Source of the DNA: Thaumasiovibrio sp047250365
Lineage (GTDB): Bacteria > Pseudomonadota > Gammaproteobacteria > Enterobacterales > Vibrionaceae
Reading direction: 5' to 3'
DNA: 64,000 bases
Assembly (NCBI RefSeq): GCF_047250365.1
Contig: NZ_JBLBVL010000001.1
Coordinates: forward strand, 186,001 to 250,000
Part shown: in pieces, positions 43,251 to 52,058 of the stretch
Layout of the letters: each line of letters starts with the position of its first letter
Position numbering within the stretch: the first letter of the stretch is position 1
The notes under the pieces: generated by a model
Told to the model about the DNA's origin: nothing
Database searches by the model: none
The model's input: only the letters and a program-made list of their open reading frames with translations
Made by a program: the position numbers and the translations under genes

Positions 43251-43637
43251 ATGAATCCATACCGCCTTTTTACACTGGTGATTGTTTTTCTCTGTCCTTT
43301 GTTTCCGTTATCTGCGACGCAAACACAGTCTCTGCATTTCACTAGTTATGCCGATGAAAAAAAATGTGATTTTATTGGAAACCGCGAACAACAGCGGGCA
43401 GTGATGATGAAAAGTGTGACTCGAACAAAGCAAATCAAGAAAGGGCGTTACCAGTGTTTAGTGCAACTACCGCAGACGATGTTCAATCAATGTTACCTTG
43501 CTGGCATCGATATGACGGAAGGACGCGGAAAATGCGATGTTACCGTGAAGAAAAGTCAGTTTAACCTCGCCATCACCGCCGCCGATGGCGTGGTGCAATG
43601 CTCCTTTAACTGTGTTGCCGTCGCCAATGAGAATTAA
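43251..43637 (+). CDS. Small secreted Cys-containing protein, unknown
   Basis: 128 aa with a signal peptide (LFTLVIVFLCPLFPLSATQ) and six Cys in the mature part (EKKCDF, RYQCLV, NQCYLAG, GKCDV, VQCSFNC), so disulfides are likely. A good ribosome site (AAGGAGAAGTT) precedes the ATG, which supports real translation. No family recognised. It stands alone, converging on the bkd operon with 7 bases between. Confidence 0.65.
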   Translation: MNPYRLFTLVIVFLCPLFPLSATQTQSLHFTSYADEKKCDFIGNREQQRAVMMKSVTRTKQIKKGRYQCLVQLPQTMFNQCYLAGIDMTEGRGKCDVTVKKSQFNLAITAADGVVQCSFNCVAVANEN

Positions 43638-43644
43638 CGCGTTA

Positions 43645-44784
43645 TCACACCTCTTTGTCAGCATCGGCTTGCAAGTACTGACGCAACGCACGCATAAAAC
43701 GCGCAGCCTCCCCACCAGTACAGGCGCGATGATCAAATGTCATCGATAGTGGCAAACAGTCTTGTTCTACTATCTGTTTATCCGGTCCCATCGCAAGCTG
43801 TTGGTGCAAACGGCCTATGCCGATAATGGCAACTTGGGGAGGGGTTATTACTGGGGTCGCATAAAGGCCCGCAATGGCACCAAAGTTACTCAACGTTAGC
43901 GTCGCGTGCTGGCGTTGATCGTGGCCTAACCGCCGATTTCGTATTCCAACCACGGTCTCTTGTAACCAACCACGTATTTCACTGTCCGACAAGGTATCCG
44001 CTGATTGCAACACCGGCACATAGAGTCCACGCTCGCTGTCCACGGCAATACCGATACTAACTTGCTCGTGCATGCAACGTGTCATGGTTTCTTCATCAAA
44101 CCATGCATTCAATGCTGGCTCTTGCTCGCAAGCAAAAACCATCGCTTTAATAACGGCAACCGTAATGTCATGTCGGTGTTGCTTTGCTAACACCACTTCT
44201 TCCGTTAACGTCACCGACGCGACATGATGATGAGACTCCGCCATCGCCTTGGCCATACTTCGCCGTGCCCCTTTCAACACCTCCGTTCCCGGTAATTGAT
44301 AACGCAACTGATTGTAAACATCGGCTTCGACAATGGTGCCATTAGAACCAGAACCAGTAATTTCGAGCAAATCAACACCAAGCTTTTCCGCTAAGCGGCG
44401 CGCAGCGGGCAGTGCGACGATACTGTTACCCTGTTGCTGAATTTCATCATCCAGCCAAAATTGATCCACGGCGACATTGCTTGTCTGCTGTGACACATTG
44501 CCAACCACTGTCCCTGCATCGCTATTATCACCAGTGTCATTCTCTGCGGGGTCAATGTCGACTAACTTGACGCCAATATGCAATATATCGCCAATGCCAC
44601 CATAGCAGTGCATTATCGTACCGCTAAAAGGCGATGGGACTTCGACCAGTGCTTTGGCCGTCTCGACGGTAAGCAACACCTGGTCAACATCGACATGATC
44701 CCCTGCACTGACATGCCACTCGATAATTTCTGCCTCTGCAAGCCCTTCACCAAGGTCTGGTAATCGGAATGTTTTCATTGCCAA
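43645..44784 (-). CDS. bkdB: Branched-chain 2-oxo acid dehydrogenase E2 (dihydrolipoyl acyltransferase)
   Basis: 379 aa: one lipoyl domain (lipoyl-Lys in VETAKALVEVPSPFSG), a peripheral-subunit-binding domain (VALPAARRLAEKLGVDLLEI), and a short catalytic domain. The active-site His is in SMTFDHRACTGGEAARFM. The usual HRxxDG Asp is replaced by Thr here. It transfers branched acyl groups to CoA. Last gene of the etfBA-bkdA1A2-bkdB operon, overlapping bkdA2 by 10 bases. No E3 gene is present; the cell's general lipoamide dehydrogenase would serve. Confidence 0.92.
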   Translation of the reverse strand: MAMKTFRLPDLGEGLAEAEIIEWHVSAGDHVDVDQVLLTVETAKALVEVPSPFSGTIMHCYGGIGDILHIGVKLVDIDPAENDTGDNSDAGTVVGNVSQQTSNVAVDQFWLDDEIQQQGNSIVALPAARRLAEKLGVDLLEITGSGSNGTIVEADVYNQLRYQLPGTEVLKGARRSMAKAMAESHHHVASVTLTEEVVLAKQHRHDITVAVIKAMVFACEQEPALNAWFDEETMTRCMHEQVSIGIAVDSERGLYVPVLQSADTLSDSEIRGWLQETVVGIRNRRLGHDQRQHATLTLSNFGAIAGLYATPVITPPQVAIIGIGRLHQQLAMGPDKQIVEQDCLPLSMTFDHRACTGGEAARFMRALRQYLQADADKEV

Positions 44785-45761
44785 TTCTCCATTAACGCCC
44801 GCACTTTTAGCACAATGTCTTCCGTGGCGATCAAATTATACGCCTCATTCTTAGCGTAAGGCATGATGGTATCCATCCCCGTTAATCGACTCGGCGGGGC
44901 TTTTAGCAAGCACATCGCTTGCTCTGCAACACGGCTAACAATTTCTGCACCAACACCACAGGTTTTTACCGCTTCATGCACCACCAATAAACGGCCTGTT
45001 TTTTCTACCGAACGCAATACTGTCCCCATGTCTAATGGCTTTATCGACGCCAAATCTATCACTTCTACGTCAATATTCTCCGCCGCTAAATGCGTTGCTG
45101 CTTGCAATGCTTCCACCACGCAAGCTCCCCATGTCACCATGGTAACATCGCGCCCTTTACGTAAGACAAAACTGCGCCCTAACGGTAACGCCACGCCATT
45201 ATTTATCACCGTCGATTTCACCGTTCGATAAATACGCTTAGGTTCAAAGAACATCACAGGATCATCACTACGAATGGCGCCTAACAGCAGGCCGTAGGCT
45301 CGCTGTGGTGATGAAGGAATCACCACTTGCAGCCCCGGAGTATGAGCGAACAATGCTTCAACACTCTCTGAATGATGTTCTGGTGCATGGATCCCCCCGC
45401 CAAACGGCGCACGATAGACCAATGGGCAAGTCAACCTTCCTCGGGTTCTATTGCGCATTCGTGCAGCGTGGCAGACAATATGCTCCATCGCCGGAAAGAC
45501 AAAACCCTGAAACTGAAATTCAGCGACTGGGCGCAACCCCTGTGTCGCCATCCCCACCGCCGTGCCAGCAATCAAGGCTTCAGCTAACGGCGTGTCCATC
45601 ACCCGTTTAAATCCGTACTTCTCTTTTAGTCCTTGCGTGGCCCGAAAAACCCCCCCATTCGCACCTATGTCTTCGCCCAGCAACACCACATTCTGGTCTC
45701 GGCCCATTTCATAATCGAGCGCAAGCGTAACCGCTTCTAACAAGGTGATTTCACTGGTCAC
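44775..45761 (-). CDS. bkdA2: Branched-chain 2-oxo acid dehydrogenase E1 beta
   Basis: 328 aa. Typical transketolase-like beta subunit: ITLLEAVTLALDYEMGRDQN, LLGEDIGANGGVFRATQGL, RPVAEFQFQGFVFPAMEHI. The C-terminal domain (VVHEAVKTCGVGAEIVSRV) is complete. It pairs with the E1 alpha subunit to decarboxylate keto acids from Val, Leu and Ile. Overlaps both neighbours by about 10 bases. Confidence 0.94.
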   Translation of the reverse strand: MTSEITLLEAVTLALDYEMGRDQNVVLLGEDIGANGGVFRATQGLKEKYGFKRVMDTPLAEALIAGTAVGMATQGLRPVAEFQFQGFVFPAMEHIVCHAARMRNRTRGRLTCPLVYRAPFGGGIHAPEHHSESVEALFAHTPGLQVVIPSSPQRAYGLLLGAIRSDDPVMFFEPKRIYRTVKSTVINNGVALPLGRSFVLRKGRDVTMVTWGACVVEALQAATHLAAENIDVEVIDLASIKPLDMGTVLRSVEKTGRLLVVHEAVKTCGVGAEIVSRVAEQAMCLLKAPPSRLTGMDTIMPYAKNEAYNLIATEDIVLKVRALMENWQ

Positions 45762-46818
45762 GGTCTGCCTCCATACGCATAGCTTTGGTAATAAGTCGAT
45801 CGCGGTCTGCTTCTAACTCAGGCGGTAACACTGAGTACAGGTAGTCGAGGCACGACTCAGGGGCTTGACTATTTACAGACTGATAACGTTGTACCGCTTG
45901 CTCCACTTGTTGTTGGCATTGCTTATACCACGTTTCATCACGCTGCTCTGTCCACAGACCCACAGAGACCAAATAGTGTTTAAGTCGAATGAGTGGCTCG
46001 TTACGCAATGCGTGCTGATACTCTTCTTCATCACGGTAGCGAGATGCATCATCGGCCGTTGTATGATCGCTCAAACGGTAACTGTCCATCTCAATCACTG
46101 TCGCACCAAGACCATGATAGGCCCGCGAAAGCGCATCATGAACACTGCTATACACAGCCAATACATCGTTACCATCAACCCGCATAGCAGGGATTCCTGC
46201 CCCTAACGCTTTATCTGCTAAGTGTTTAGCGGCTGACTGCAAGCGGCGCGGAACCGAAATCGCCCATTGGTTATTGTTAATAACAAACACCAGAGGCAGT
46301 TGCCACACGCCCGCACAATTAATTGATTCAGTAAAGTCCCCTTTAGACGTAGCACCATCACCAAGATTTACGACAACTGCACGGCGTTGCTCACGGATTT
46401 TAATGGCCGCAGCCACCCCGACCGCATGGGTGCATTGAGTCGCAATAGGAACGCAAAAAGGGAGATCTTTACTGCTGGATGGAAAATCAGAACCACGCTC
46501 ATCGCCTCCCCAATACAGCAAGTTAGACTCCATAGGCACTCCCCTCACCCACTGCACTGGCATATCTCGATAGTAGGGAACAAGTACATCATCCGTCGCC
46601 ATAGCATAGCCTGTGCCAATCCCAATCGCTTCCGCTCCCATATGAGAAGGATATGTACCTAACTGCCCAGTTCTTTGCAGTGCAATGGCCTTACTGTCAT
46701 AGAGGCGAACTAATACCATTTGCTGATAAAATTCAAGAATGCGCTGATCATCGATTCCTTTCGGTTTATCACGCAATAGCACCCCTTGTGCAGAGAGAAA
46801 TCGAATCAATTCATTCAT
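45751..46818 (-). CDS. bkdA1: Branched-chain 2-oxo acid dehydrogenase E1 alpha
   Basis: 355 aa. The thiamine diphosphate motif is GDGATSKGDFTESINCAGVW to INNNQWAISVPR. The phosphorylation-loop region YRLSDHTTADDASRYRDEEE is characteristic of branched-chain and not pyruvate E1 alpha. GGAGTAAGACAG precedes the ATG. Five bases after etfA. Confidence 0.94.
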   Translation of the reverse strand: MNELIRFLSAQGVLLRDKPKGIDDQRILEFYQQMVLVRLYDSKAIALQRTGQLGTYPSHMGAEAIGIGTGYAMATDDVLVPYYRDMPVQWVRGVPMESNLLYWGGDERGSDFPSSSKDLPFCVPIATQCTHAVGVAAAIKIREQRRAVVVNLGDGATSKGDFTESINCAGVWQLPLVFVINNNQWAISVPRRLQSAAKHLADKALGAGIPAMRVDGNDVLAVYSSVHDALSRAYHGLGATVIEMDSYRLSDHTTADDASRYRDEEEYQHALRNEPLIRLKHYLVSVGLWTEQRDETWYKQCQQQVEQAVQRYQSVNSQAPESCLDYLYSVLPPELEADRDRLITKAMRMEADRDQ

Positions 46819-46823
46819 CTGTC

Positions 46824-47786
46824 TTACTCCAACGCGTCAAGCAGAGCGGGTAATACATCAAACAGGTCCGCCACCAGCCCATAGTCAGCGACGGAGAATA
46901 TTGGCGCGTCGGGATCCCGGTTGATAGCAACAATCACCTTCGACCCTTTTATCCCCGCAACATGCTGAATTGCACCAGAAATACCGATAGCAATATACAA
47001 TTGGGGGGCCACCACTTTACCTGTCTGCCCGACTTGAAACTCATTACCAATAAATCCTGCATCCACCGCTGCTCGCGATGCACCAACAGCCGCGCCTAGC
47101 TTGTCTGCTAACTGCTCTACGAGGGCAAAATGGGCTTTATCTGCCAAGCCTCGCCCCCCAGCAACAACGATGTCAGCCGAAGCCAACTCTGGTCGTGGTG
47201 AATCTACCGTGTGCTCGCCAAGCCAGGTCACTGCGCTAGTTGGTGACGTTAGCATTGGACGTTCGACTATTGCGTTCTTCTCTCTGTTCGAAGTCGTGTG
47301 AGCGATCTCAAAAGCGCTCGCTCGAACGGTTAATACAATATGGCGCTCATTGACCTGCACGGTTTCAATGGCATTACCGGCATAAATAGGACGCTCGAAC
47401 TCATTGGGACTAACCACCTTGGTGACATCAGAAAGCATGCCAACATCAAGCATTGCGGCTATACGTGGTAGTACAGCAGCTGCGTGTTGGCAGGCAGGCG
47501 CGATTAAGTGAGAATAGTTAGCCATCAGAGCGAGGAGGAGTGTGGTGACAACATCGGGCATTTCATTGGCTGCCTGCTCGTCATCTAGCACGATAACCTT
47601 GTCAATACCGCGCTGCTCTGTCACCGCCGTTACTACCGTGGTCTCAACATTGGCCCCCATGATAACGACATCAACCGGATACCCCACTGCATTCGCGGCG
47701 CTAATTGATTGTAAGCATGCCCGAGATAGCCCTCTTTTTAGGTGATAGTTATCTGCAATTCGATTCAAATAGAGCAAGGTTCTCAT
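46824..47786 (-). CDS. etfA: Electron transfer flavoprotein alpha subunit
   Basis: 320 aa. The FAD-binding C-terminal half is clear (VVAGGRGLADKAHFALVEQL, GAAVGASRAAVDAGF, QVGQTGKVVAPQLYIAIGIS, ISGAIQHVAGIKGSKVIVAI, DYGLVADLF). It collects electrons from acyl-CoA dehydrogenases. It overlaps etfB by 4 bases. Confidence 0.95.
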   Translation of the reverse strand: MRTLLYLNRIADNYHLKRGLSRACLQSISAANAVGYPVDVVIMGANVETTVVTAVTEQRGIDKVIVLDDEQAANEMPDVVTTLLLALMANYSHLIAPACQHAAAVLPRIAAMLDVGMLSDVTKVVSPNEFERPIYAGNAIETVQVNERHIVLTVRASAFEIAHTTSNREKNAIVERPMLTSPTSAVTWLGEHTVDSPRPELASADIVVAGGRGLADKAHFALVEQLADKLGAAVGASRAAVDAGFIGNEFQVGQTGKVVAPQLYIAIGISGAIQHVAGIKGSKVIVAINRDPDAPIFSVADYGLVADLFDVLPALLDALE

Positions 47787-48547
47787 AGCCCCTCCCGCAA
47801 CGAGTTAATTTTGTCGATTAAGTCTTCAATGTTGGCCAGCTGCTCTGCGGCTTGTCGTTGAGGAGGTGCCATAATAGCGATACGTTGCGCGGACGTGTGA
47901 TAGGGCAAGCCCAATGCAGATAATGAAATCACTGCCAAGGGCTTACTCCTCGCTTGCATAATATTCGGTAACGTAGCGAAGCGCGGTTGATTTAAGCGTA
48001 AATCAGCACTAAGCACGGCAGGCAGAGGAACCGTTAGATGTCGCTCACCAAGATCAGCTTCCTCGATGACATCAAGGTTATTCCCTTTAACATTTAAAGA
48101 CGCTAAACATGTCGCCTGCGACCAACCAAGCAACGCTGACAGCATGGGTGCGACTTGACCATTATCAGTATCGATACTTTGTTTACCTAAAATCACCAAT
48201 TGGCAATCATGCTCTGTTGCCATGGCACGAAACACCTTGGCCACCAACAAAGGTTCGAAACGTCGCTCGTCCTCCAACAAAATCGCTCGATCCGCGCCCA
48301 TAGCTAAGCCTGCGCGTAACGTTTCTTGGCTTTTGCTCTCTCCAATACTGAGAACAATCACTTCATCCGCCAACCCGGCATCTTTTAACAATAGCGCTTG
48401 CTCAAGGGCGATTTCGCAAAATGGGTTAATCACCTGCTTAATGTGATCGACATCAACCCGTCCTTGCTCCCCTTTTCCTGAGACCACCCTGATCGGCGTA
48501 TACGGATCAGAAACGCGTTTTAGTCCCACTAATATCTTCATCTTCAT
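47783..48547 (-). CDS. etfB: Electron transfer flavoprotein beta subunit
   Basis: 254 aa. ILVGLKRVSDPYTPIRV at the N-terminus, INPFCEIALEQALLLKDAG and the AMP-binding LGKQSIDTDNGQVAPMLSALLGW are diagnostic. First gene of the minus operon etfB-etfA-bkdA1-bkdA2-bkdB. It diverges from the ETF-QO gene, with a LiuR-like palindrome in the shared promoter region. Confidence 0.95.
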   Translation of the reverse strand: MKMKILVGLKRVSDPYTPIRVVSGKGEQGRVDVDHIKQVINPFCEIALEQALLLKDAGLADEVIVLSIGESKSQETLRAGLAMGADRAILLEDERRFEPLLVAKVFRAMATEHDCQLVILGKQSIDTDNGQVAPMLSALLGWSQATCLASLNVKGNNLDVIEEADLGERHLTVPLPAVLSADLRLNQPRFATLPNIMQARSKPLAVISLSALGLPYHTSAQRIAIMAPPQRQAAEQLANIEDLIDKINSLREGL

Positions 48548-48632
48548 TCCTTCTTCAACGAAACAAAAAAGCGATCGTTATAAGTATTGATAGGTAGCGG
48601 AGCGGATAAGGCTATTTATAAGACTAGGTAAG

Positions 48633-48648
48633 TTTACGTTAACGTCAA
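48633..48648. promoter_or_regulatory. LiuR-like palindrome in divergent etf/ETF-QO promoter
   Basis: TTTACGTTAACGTCAA is palindromic at 14 of 16 positions. From memory it is close to the site reported for LiuR, the MerR-type regulator of branched-chain amino acid degradation in gammaproteobacteria. It lies between etfB (minus) and the ETF-QO gene (plus). A TATACT box at 48666-48671 may be the -10 for the plus gene. A LiuR gene is not in the window. Confidence 0.5.
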
Positions 48649-48720
48649 CGACGAAAAGAATGAGCTATACTGAGCAAAACGTAAACAATCGATGACACTT
48701 CAATCGTTTTGGAGGCAATA

Positions 48721-50361
48721 ATGAGTGACGCACTGACCTTTGATGTCGTAATTGTTGGTGCTGGGCCGGCCGGCCTTGCCGCGGCTTGTCAGCTGAAAAA
48801 GCTCGCCGAACTTTCGTCAATGACACTCACCGTTGCAGTGATAGAAAAAGCCGATCAATTGGGTGGGCACATTATTTCTGGTGCCATTTTTGATCCGCGC
48901 CCACTCGAAGAGATATTTCCAAATTGGCACCTAAAAGGTGCCCCACTCCATCTCGTGGTTGAAGAAGACAGCATGATGCTGCTACTGAATAGCAACAACT
49001 CGCTCTCTGTTCCTCATGCTTTACTGCCACCCAGTTTAGATAATAATGGTCACTACATTATCAGTCTTGGCGAGTTATGCTGCTGGCTAGGTGAACAAGC
49101 TCAGCAACTCGGCGTCGAGATCTTTACCGGCTTTGCAGCGCAAGCTCTGCTCTATAACGATAAAAACGAAGTAATCGGCGTATTAACCGGAGAGAAAGGA
49201 AAAGACTGCAACAATCAACCCACAGCGCTTTATCAACCAGGCGTTGAGCTACACGCTCGCTATACCTTACTAGCGGAAGGCTCGCGAGGTCACTTAGGTA
49301 AAGAAGTCATTAAACGCTTTGAACTTGATGATGCATGCGAGCCGCAACACTATGCGCTTGGTTTTAAAGAGCGTTGGCGTATTCCAGAGCAACACCATCA
49401 ACCCGGAAAGGTGATGCATACTGTTGGTTATCCCCTTTCTCAACGTGCCTCTGGCGGGGGGTTTTGCTACCACACCCTCAATAATGAACTCTCTGTTGGC
49501 TTGATTGTTGATTTGAATTACCGAAACCCCTATCTCAGCCCTTATGAAGAGTTCCAACGCTTTAAGCAACATCCGCAAATCCGTTCACTTCTCGAACAGG
49601 GTGAGCGCTTGAGCTATGGCGCCCGTACTTTGACCAAAGGTGGCTTCTCTTCATTACCAAAACAAGCCTTTCCTGGTGGAGCGATTATTGGATGCGATGC
49701 CGGCACATTAGATGTCTCTCGCATCAAAGGTAGCCATTGCGCGATGAAGTCCGGTATGATTGCAGCCGAAGCGATCATCGATGAAATGAAATCTACCCAT
49801 CCGTCACCGCTTATCGAATATGATGACTTTTTCCGTACCACCTGGCTTTACGACGAACTGGCCGATACCCGCACTTTCGCGGCTTCAATTCATCGACTCG
49901 GGCCCTTAATTGGCGGGGGCCTTGCCATGCTTGAGCAACACATTTTCGACCACCAGCCGCCGTGGAACATCAGTGATCGTATTGCTGACCATCTTGCGCT
50001 GGAAGCAAAAGAACTGCACCGCGAAATCAGCTACCCACAATACGATAATATCGTGAGTTTTGATAAGGCTAGCTCGGTTTATCTCTCAGGTCTTCAACAT
50101 TCGGAATCGCAACCTTGCCATCTACTTTTGCGTTGTCCTAATACACCGCAAACAATCAACATTCCAATCTATAACGAACCCGCACAACACTATTGTCCCG
50201 CAGGTGTTTACGACGTTGTTCACACCGCAAATGGAAATAAGCTGCATATAAATAATGCCAACTGTATTCACTGTAAAGCGTGCGATATTAAAGACCCTAC
50301 CCTCAATATACGTTGGGTGCCTCCGGAAGGGGGTTCTGGGCCTAATTACCGAGGAATGTGA
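48721..50361 (+). CDS. Electron transfer flavoprotein-ubiquinone oxidoreductase
   Basis: 546 aa from ATG 48721, preceded by GGAGGCAATA. FAD-binding FDVVIVGAGPAGLAAACQ at the N-terminus, the ISGAIFDPRPLEEIFPNW block, KGSHCAMKSGMIAAEAI, and a C-terminal 4Fe-4S site (CPAGVYDV, NANCIHCKACDIKDP). It passes electrons from ETF to the quinone pool at the inner membrane. Divergent from the etfBA-bkd operon, it completes the electron path for branched-chain amino acid oxidation. Confidence 0.95.
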   Translation: MSDALTFDVVIVGAGPAGLAAACQLKKLAELSSMTLTVAVIEKADQLGGHIISGAIFDPRPLEEIFPNWHLKGAPLHLVVEEDSMMLLLNSNNSLSVPHALLPPSLDNNGHYIISLGELCCWLGEQAQQLGVEIFTGFAAQALLYNDKNEVIGVLTGEKGKDCNNQPTALYQPGVELHARYTLLAEGSRGHLGKEVIKRFELDDACEPQHYALGFKERWRIPEQHHQPGKVMHTVGYPLSQRASGGGFCYHTLNNELSVGLIVDLNYRNPYLSPYEEFQRFKQHPQIRSLLEQGERLSYGARTLTKGGFSSLPKQAFPGGAIIGCDAGTLDVSRIKGSHCAMKSGMIAAEAIIDEMKSTHPSPLIEYDDFFRTTWLYDELADTRTFAASIHRLGPLIGGGLAMLEQHIFDHQPPWNISDRIADHLALEAKELHREISYPQYDNIVSFDKASSVYLSGLQHSESQPCHLLLRCPNTPQTINIPIYNEPAQHYCPAGVYDVVHTANGNKLHINNANCIHCKACDIKDPTLNIRWVPPEGGSGPNYRGM

Positions 50362-50539
50362 CAACATTCTCATCCCCAACTAAGTAAGCGTTTAGCGCCC
50401 TATTTACGCGCCAAATGCAAACGGTTGCGGCATGTTTGGTGATTTGGATCACAGAAAGAAAAGCAAAGCTAAAACGAGCTTTACGTGCCAGAATGAATGC
50501 ATAGAATGTGCAGCAATCTATACTGCGGAGTTACGCTGA

Positions 50540-51937
50540 ATGTTTAATAAAAAACTACTTGTAGCAGCAATTGCTGCAATTTCATCTTGTGCATATGCTG
50601 CCGAACCAGCAGATGTCATGATCACCAATGCGACCATTCTAACCATGGACAGCGACAAAGCTGTTTATGAGCAAGGCACTGTTGTGGTTAAGGATGATAT
50701 TATTGTCGCCGTTGGTAGCGCCGCACTCGCCAAACAATATGAAGCAGAAAAAGTGTTGGATGTTGATGGTGACATCGTCATGCCAGGCCTAATCAACACC
50801 CATACCCATGCATCAATGACGGTATTCCGTTCACTCGGCGATGATGTACCTGATCGTCTACACCGCTATATTTTCCCGCTAGAAGCGAAACTAGTGGCGC
50901 GCGATATGGTACGTATCGGTGCGCAACTGGGCAACGTAGAGATGGTTAAAGGTGGTGTAACCACCTATGCGGACATGTATTACTTCGAAGATGAAGTCGC
51001 AAAAACCGTCGATGAAATTGGGATGCGTGCTGTCCTTGGGCAGACGGTTATTCAGTTCCCTGTTGCTGATGCAGAAAATGCGCAAGCTGGCATTCAATAC
51101 GCGTTAAACTTTATTGATGAATATAAAGACCACCCGCGTATTACTCCAGCATTCGCACCACATGGACCATACACCAATAGCACAGAGACGCTACAACAAA
51201 TTAGTAAATTGTCTCTAGAGCACGATGTACCTGTACTGATTCACCTTGCTGAATCTGATCGTGAAATCGAAGTAATCGCTGAGCGTAGTGGCGGCCTATC
51301 TCCTGTTGCATACATGGCAGAGATCGGTGCACTTAACCATAAAGTCGTTGCTGCGCATGTTATTGACGTTAATGACGAAGATATTGCACTGCTGAAAAAG
51401 CACGATGTTGGTGTTGCACATAACATGAGTGCAAATATTAAATCAGCGAAAGGCGTTGCTCCTGTGCTTAAAATGCAACAAGCAGGTGTACGTATCGGTT
51501 TAGGAACTGACGGCCCAATGTCTGGCAACACCCTAAGTACGATTGATGAGTTTAATCAGGTCGCTAAAGTACACAAGCTAGTGAATAACGATCGCGCAGC
51601 AATGCCACCAATCGATGTTATCGAGATGGCAACCATTGGCGCTGCACGTGCGCTACACATGGAAGACACTATCGGTTCTCTAGAAGTGGGCAAACAAGCC
51701 GATATCATTGTTGTTGATGTAAAAGCACCGAATATGGTACCAGTATATAACCCTTACTCTGCACTAGTTTACTCTGCTTACGCAGCAAACGTTCGTCACT
51801 CTATTGTTGCTGGTGAACTGCTAATGCAAGATCGTGAAATGCTTACCGTTAACGAAGATGAGATTCGTAACGAGTTGCTTACATATACTGAGCTAGTGCG
51901 TAAAACCGTATTAGACAGTGGCGAAGAAATTAAATAA
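50540..51937 (+). CDS. Periplasmic amidohydrolase (MTA/SAH deaminase-like)
   Basis: 465 aa with a signal peptide (MFNKKLLVAAIAAISSCAYAAEP). The rest follows the TrzN/AtzA/SsnA-type amidohydrolase pattern. Metal ligands are in INTHTHASMTVFRSLGDD, VLIHLAESDREIE, VAAHVIDV and LGTDGPMSGNT. Cytosolic relatives deaminate S-adenosylhomocysteine, methylthioadenosine or guanine. Secretion is unusual, and the substrate is not clear from sequence. It stands alone with its own terminator. Confidence 0.85.
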   Translation: MFNKKLLVAAIAAISSCAYAAEPADVMITNATILTMDSDKAVYEQGTVVVKDDIIVAVGSAALAKQYEAEKVLDVDGDIVMPGLINTHTHASMTVFRSLGDDVPDRLHRYIFPLEAKLVARDMVRIGAQLGNVEMVKGGVTTYADMYYFEDEVAKTVDEIGMRAVLGQTVIQFPVADAENAQAGIQYALNFIDEYKDHPRITPAFAPHGPYTNSTETLQQISKLSLEHDVPVLIHLAESDREIEVIAERSGGLSPVAYMAEIGALNHKVVAAHVIDVNDEDIALLKKHDVGVAHNMSANIKSAKGVAPVLKMQQAGVRIGLGTDGPMSGNTLSTIDEFNQVAKVHKLVNNDRAAMPPIDVIEMATIGAARALHMEDTIGSLEVGKQADIIVVDVKAPNMVPVYNPYSALVYSAYAANVRHSIVAGELLMQDREMLTVNEDEIRNELLTYTELVRKTVLDSGEEIK

Positions 51938-51980
51938 TACTTGCCTGTTAAATAGCATCTTATTGCGTTAAATAGATAAG

Positions 51981-52011
51981 GACAGCCCTACAAAGGCTGT
52001 CCTTTTTATTC
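51981..52011 (+). terminator. Rho-independent terminator after amidohydrolase gene
   Basis: GGACAGCC-ctacaaa-GGCTGTCC followed by TTTTTATT, 44 bases after the stop codon. Confidence 0.92.
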
Positions 52012-52058
52012 TCTCTGCAATCATTACATCGTCTTTAATTGTGCGAGTAATGGCTAGC

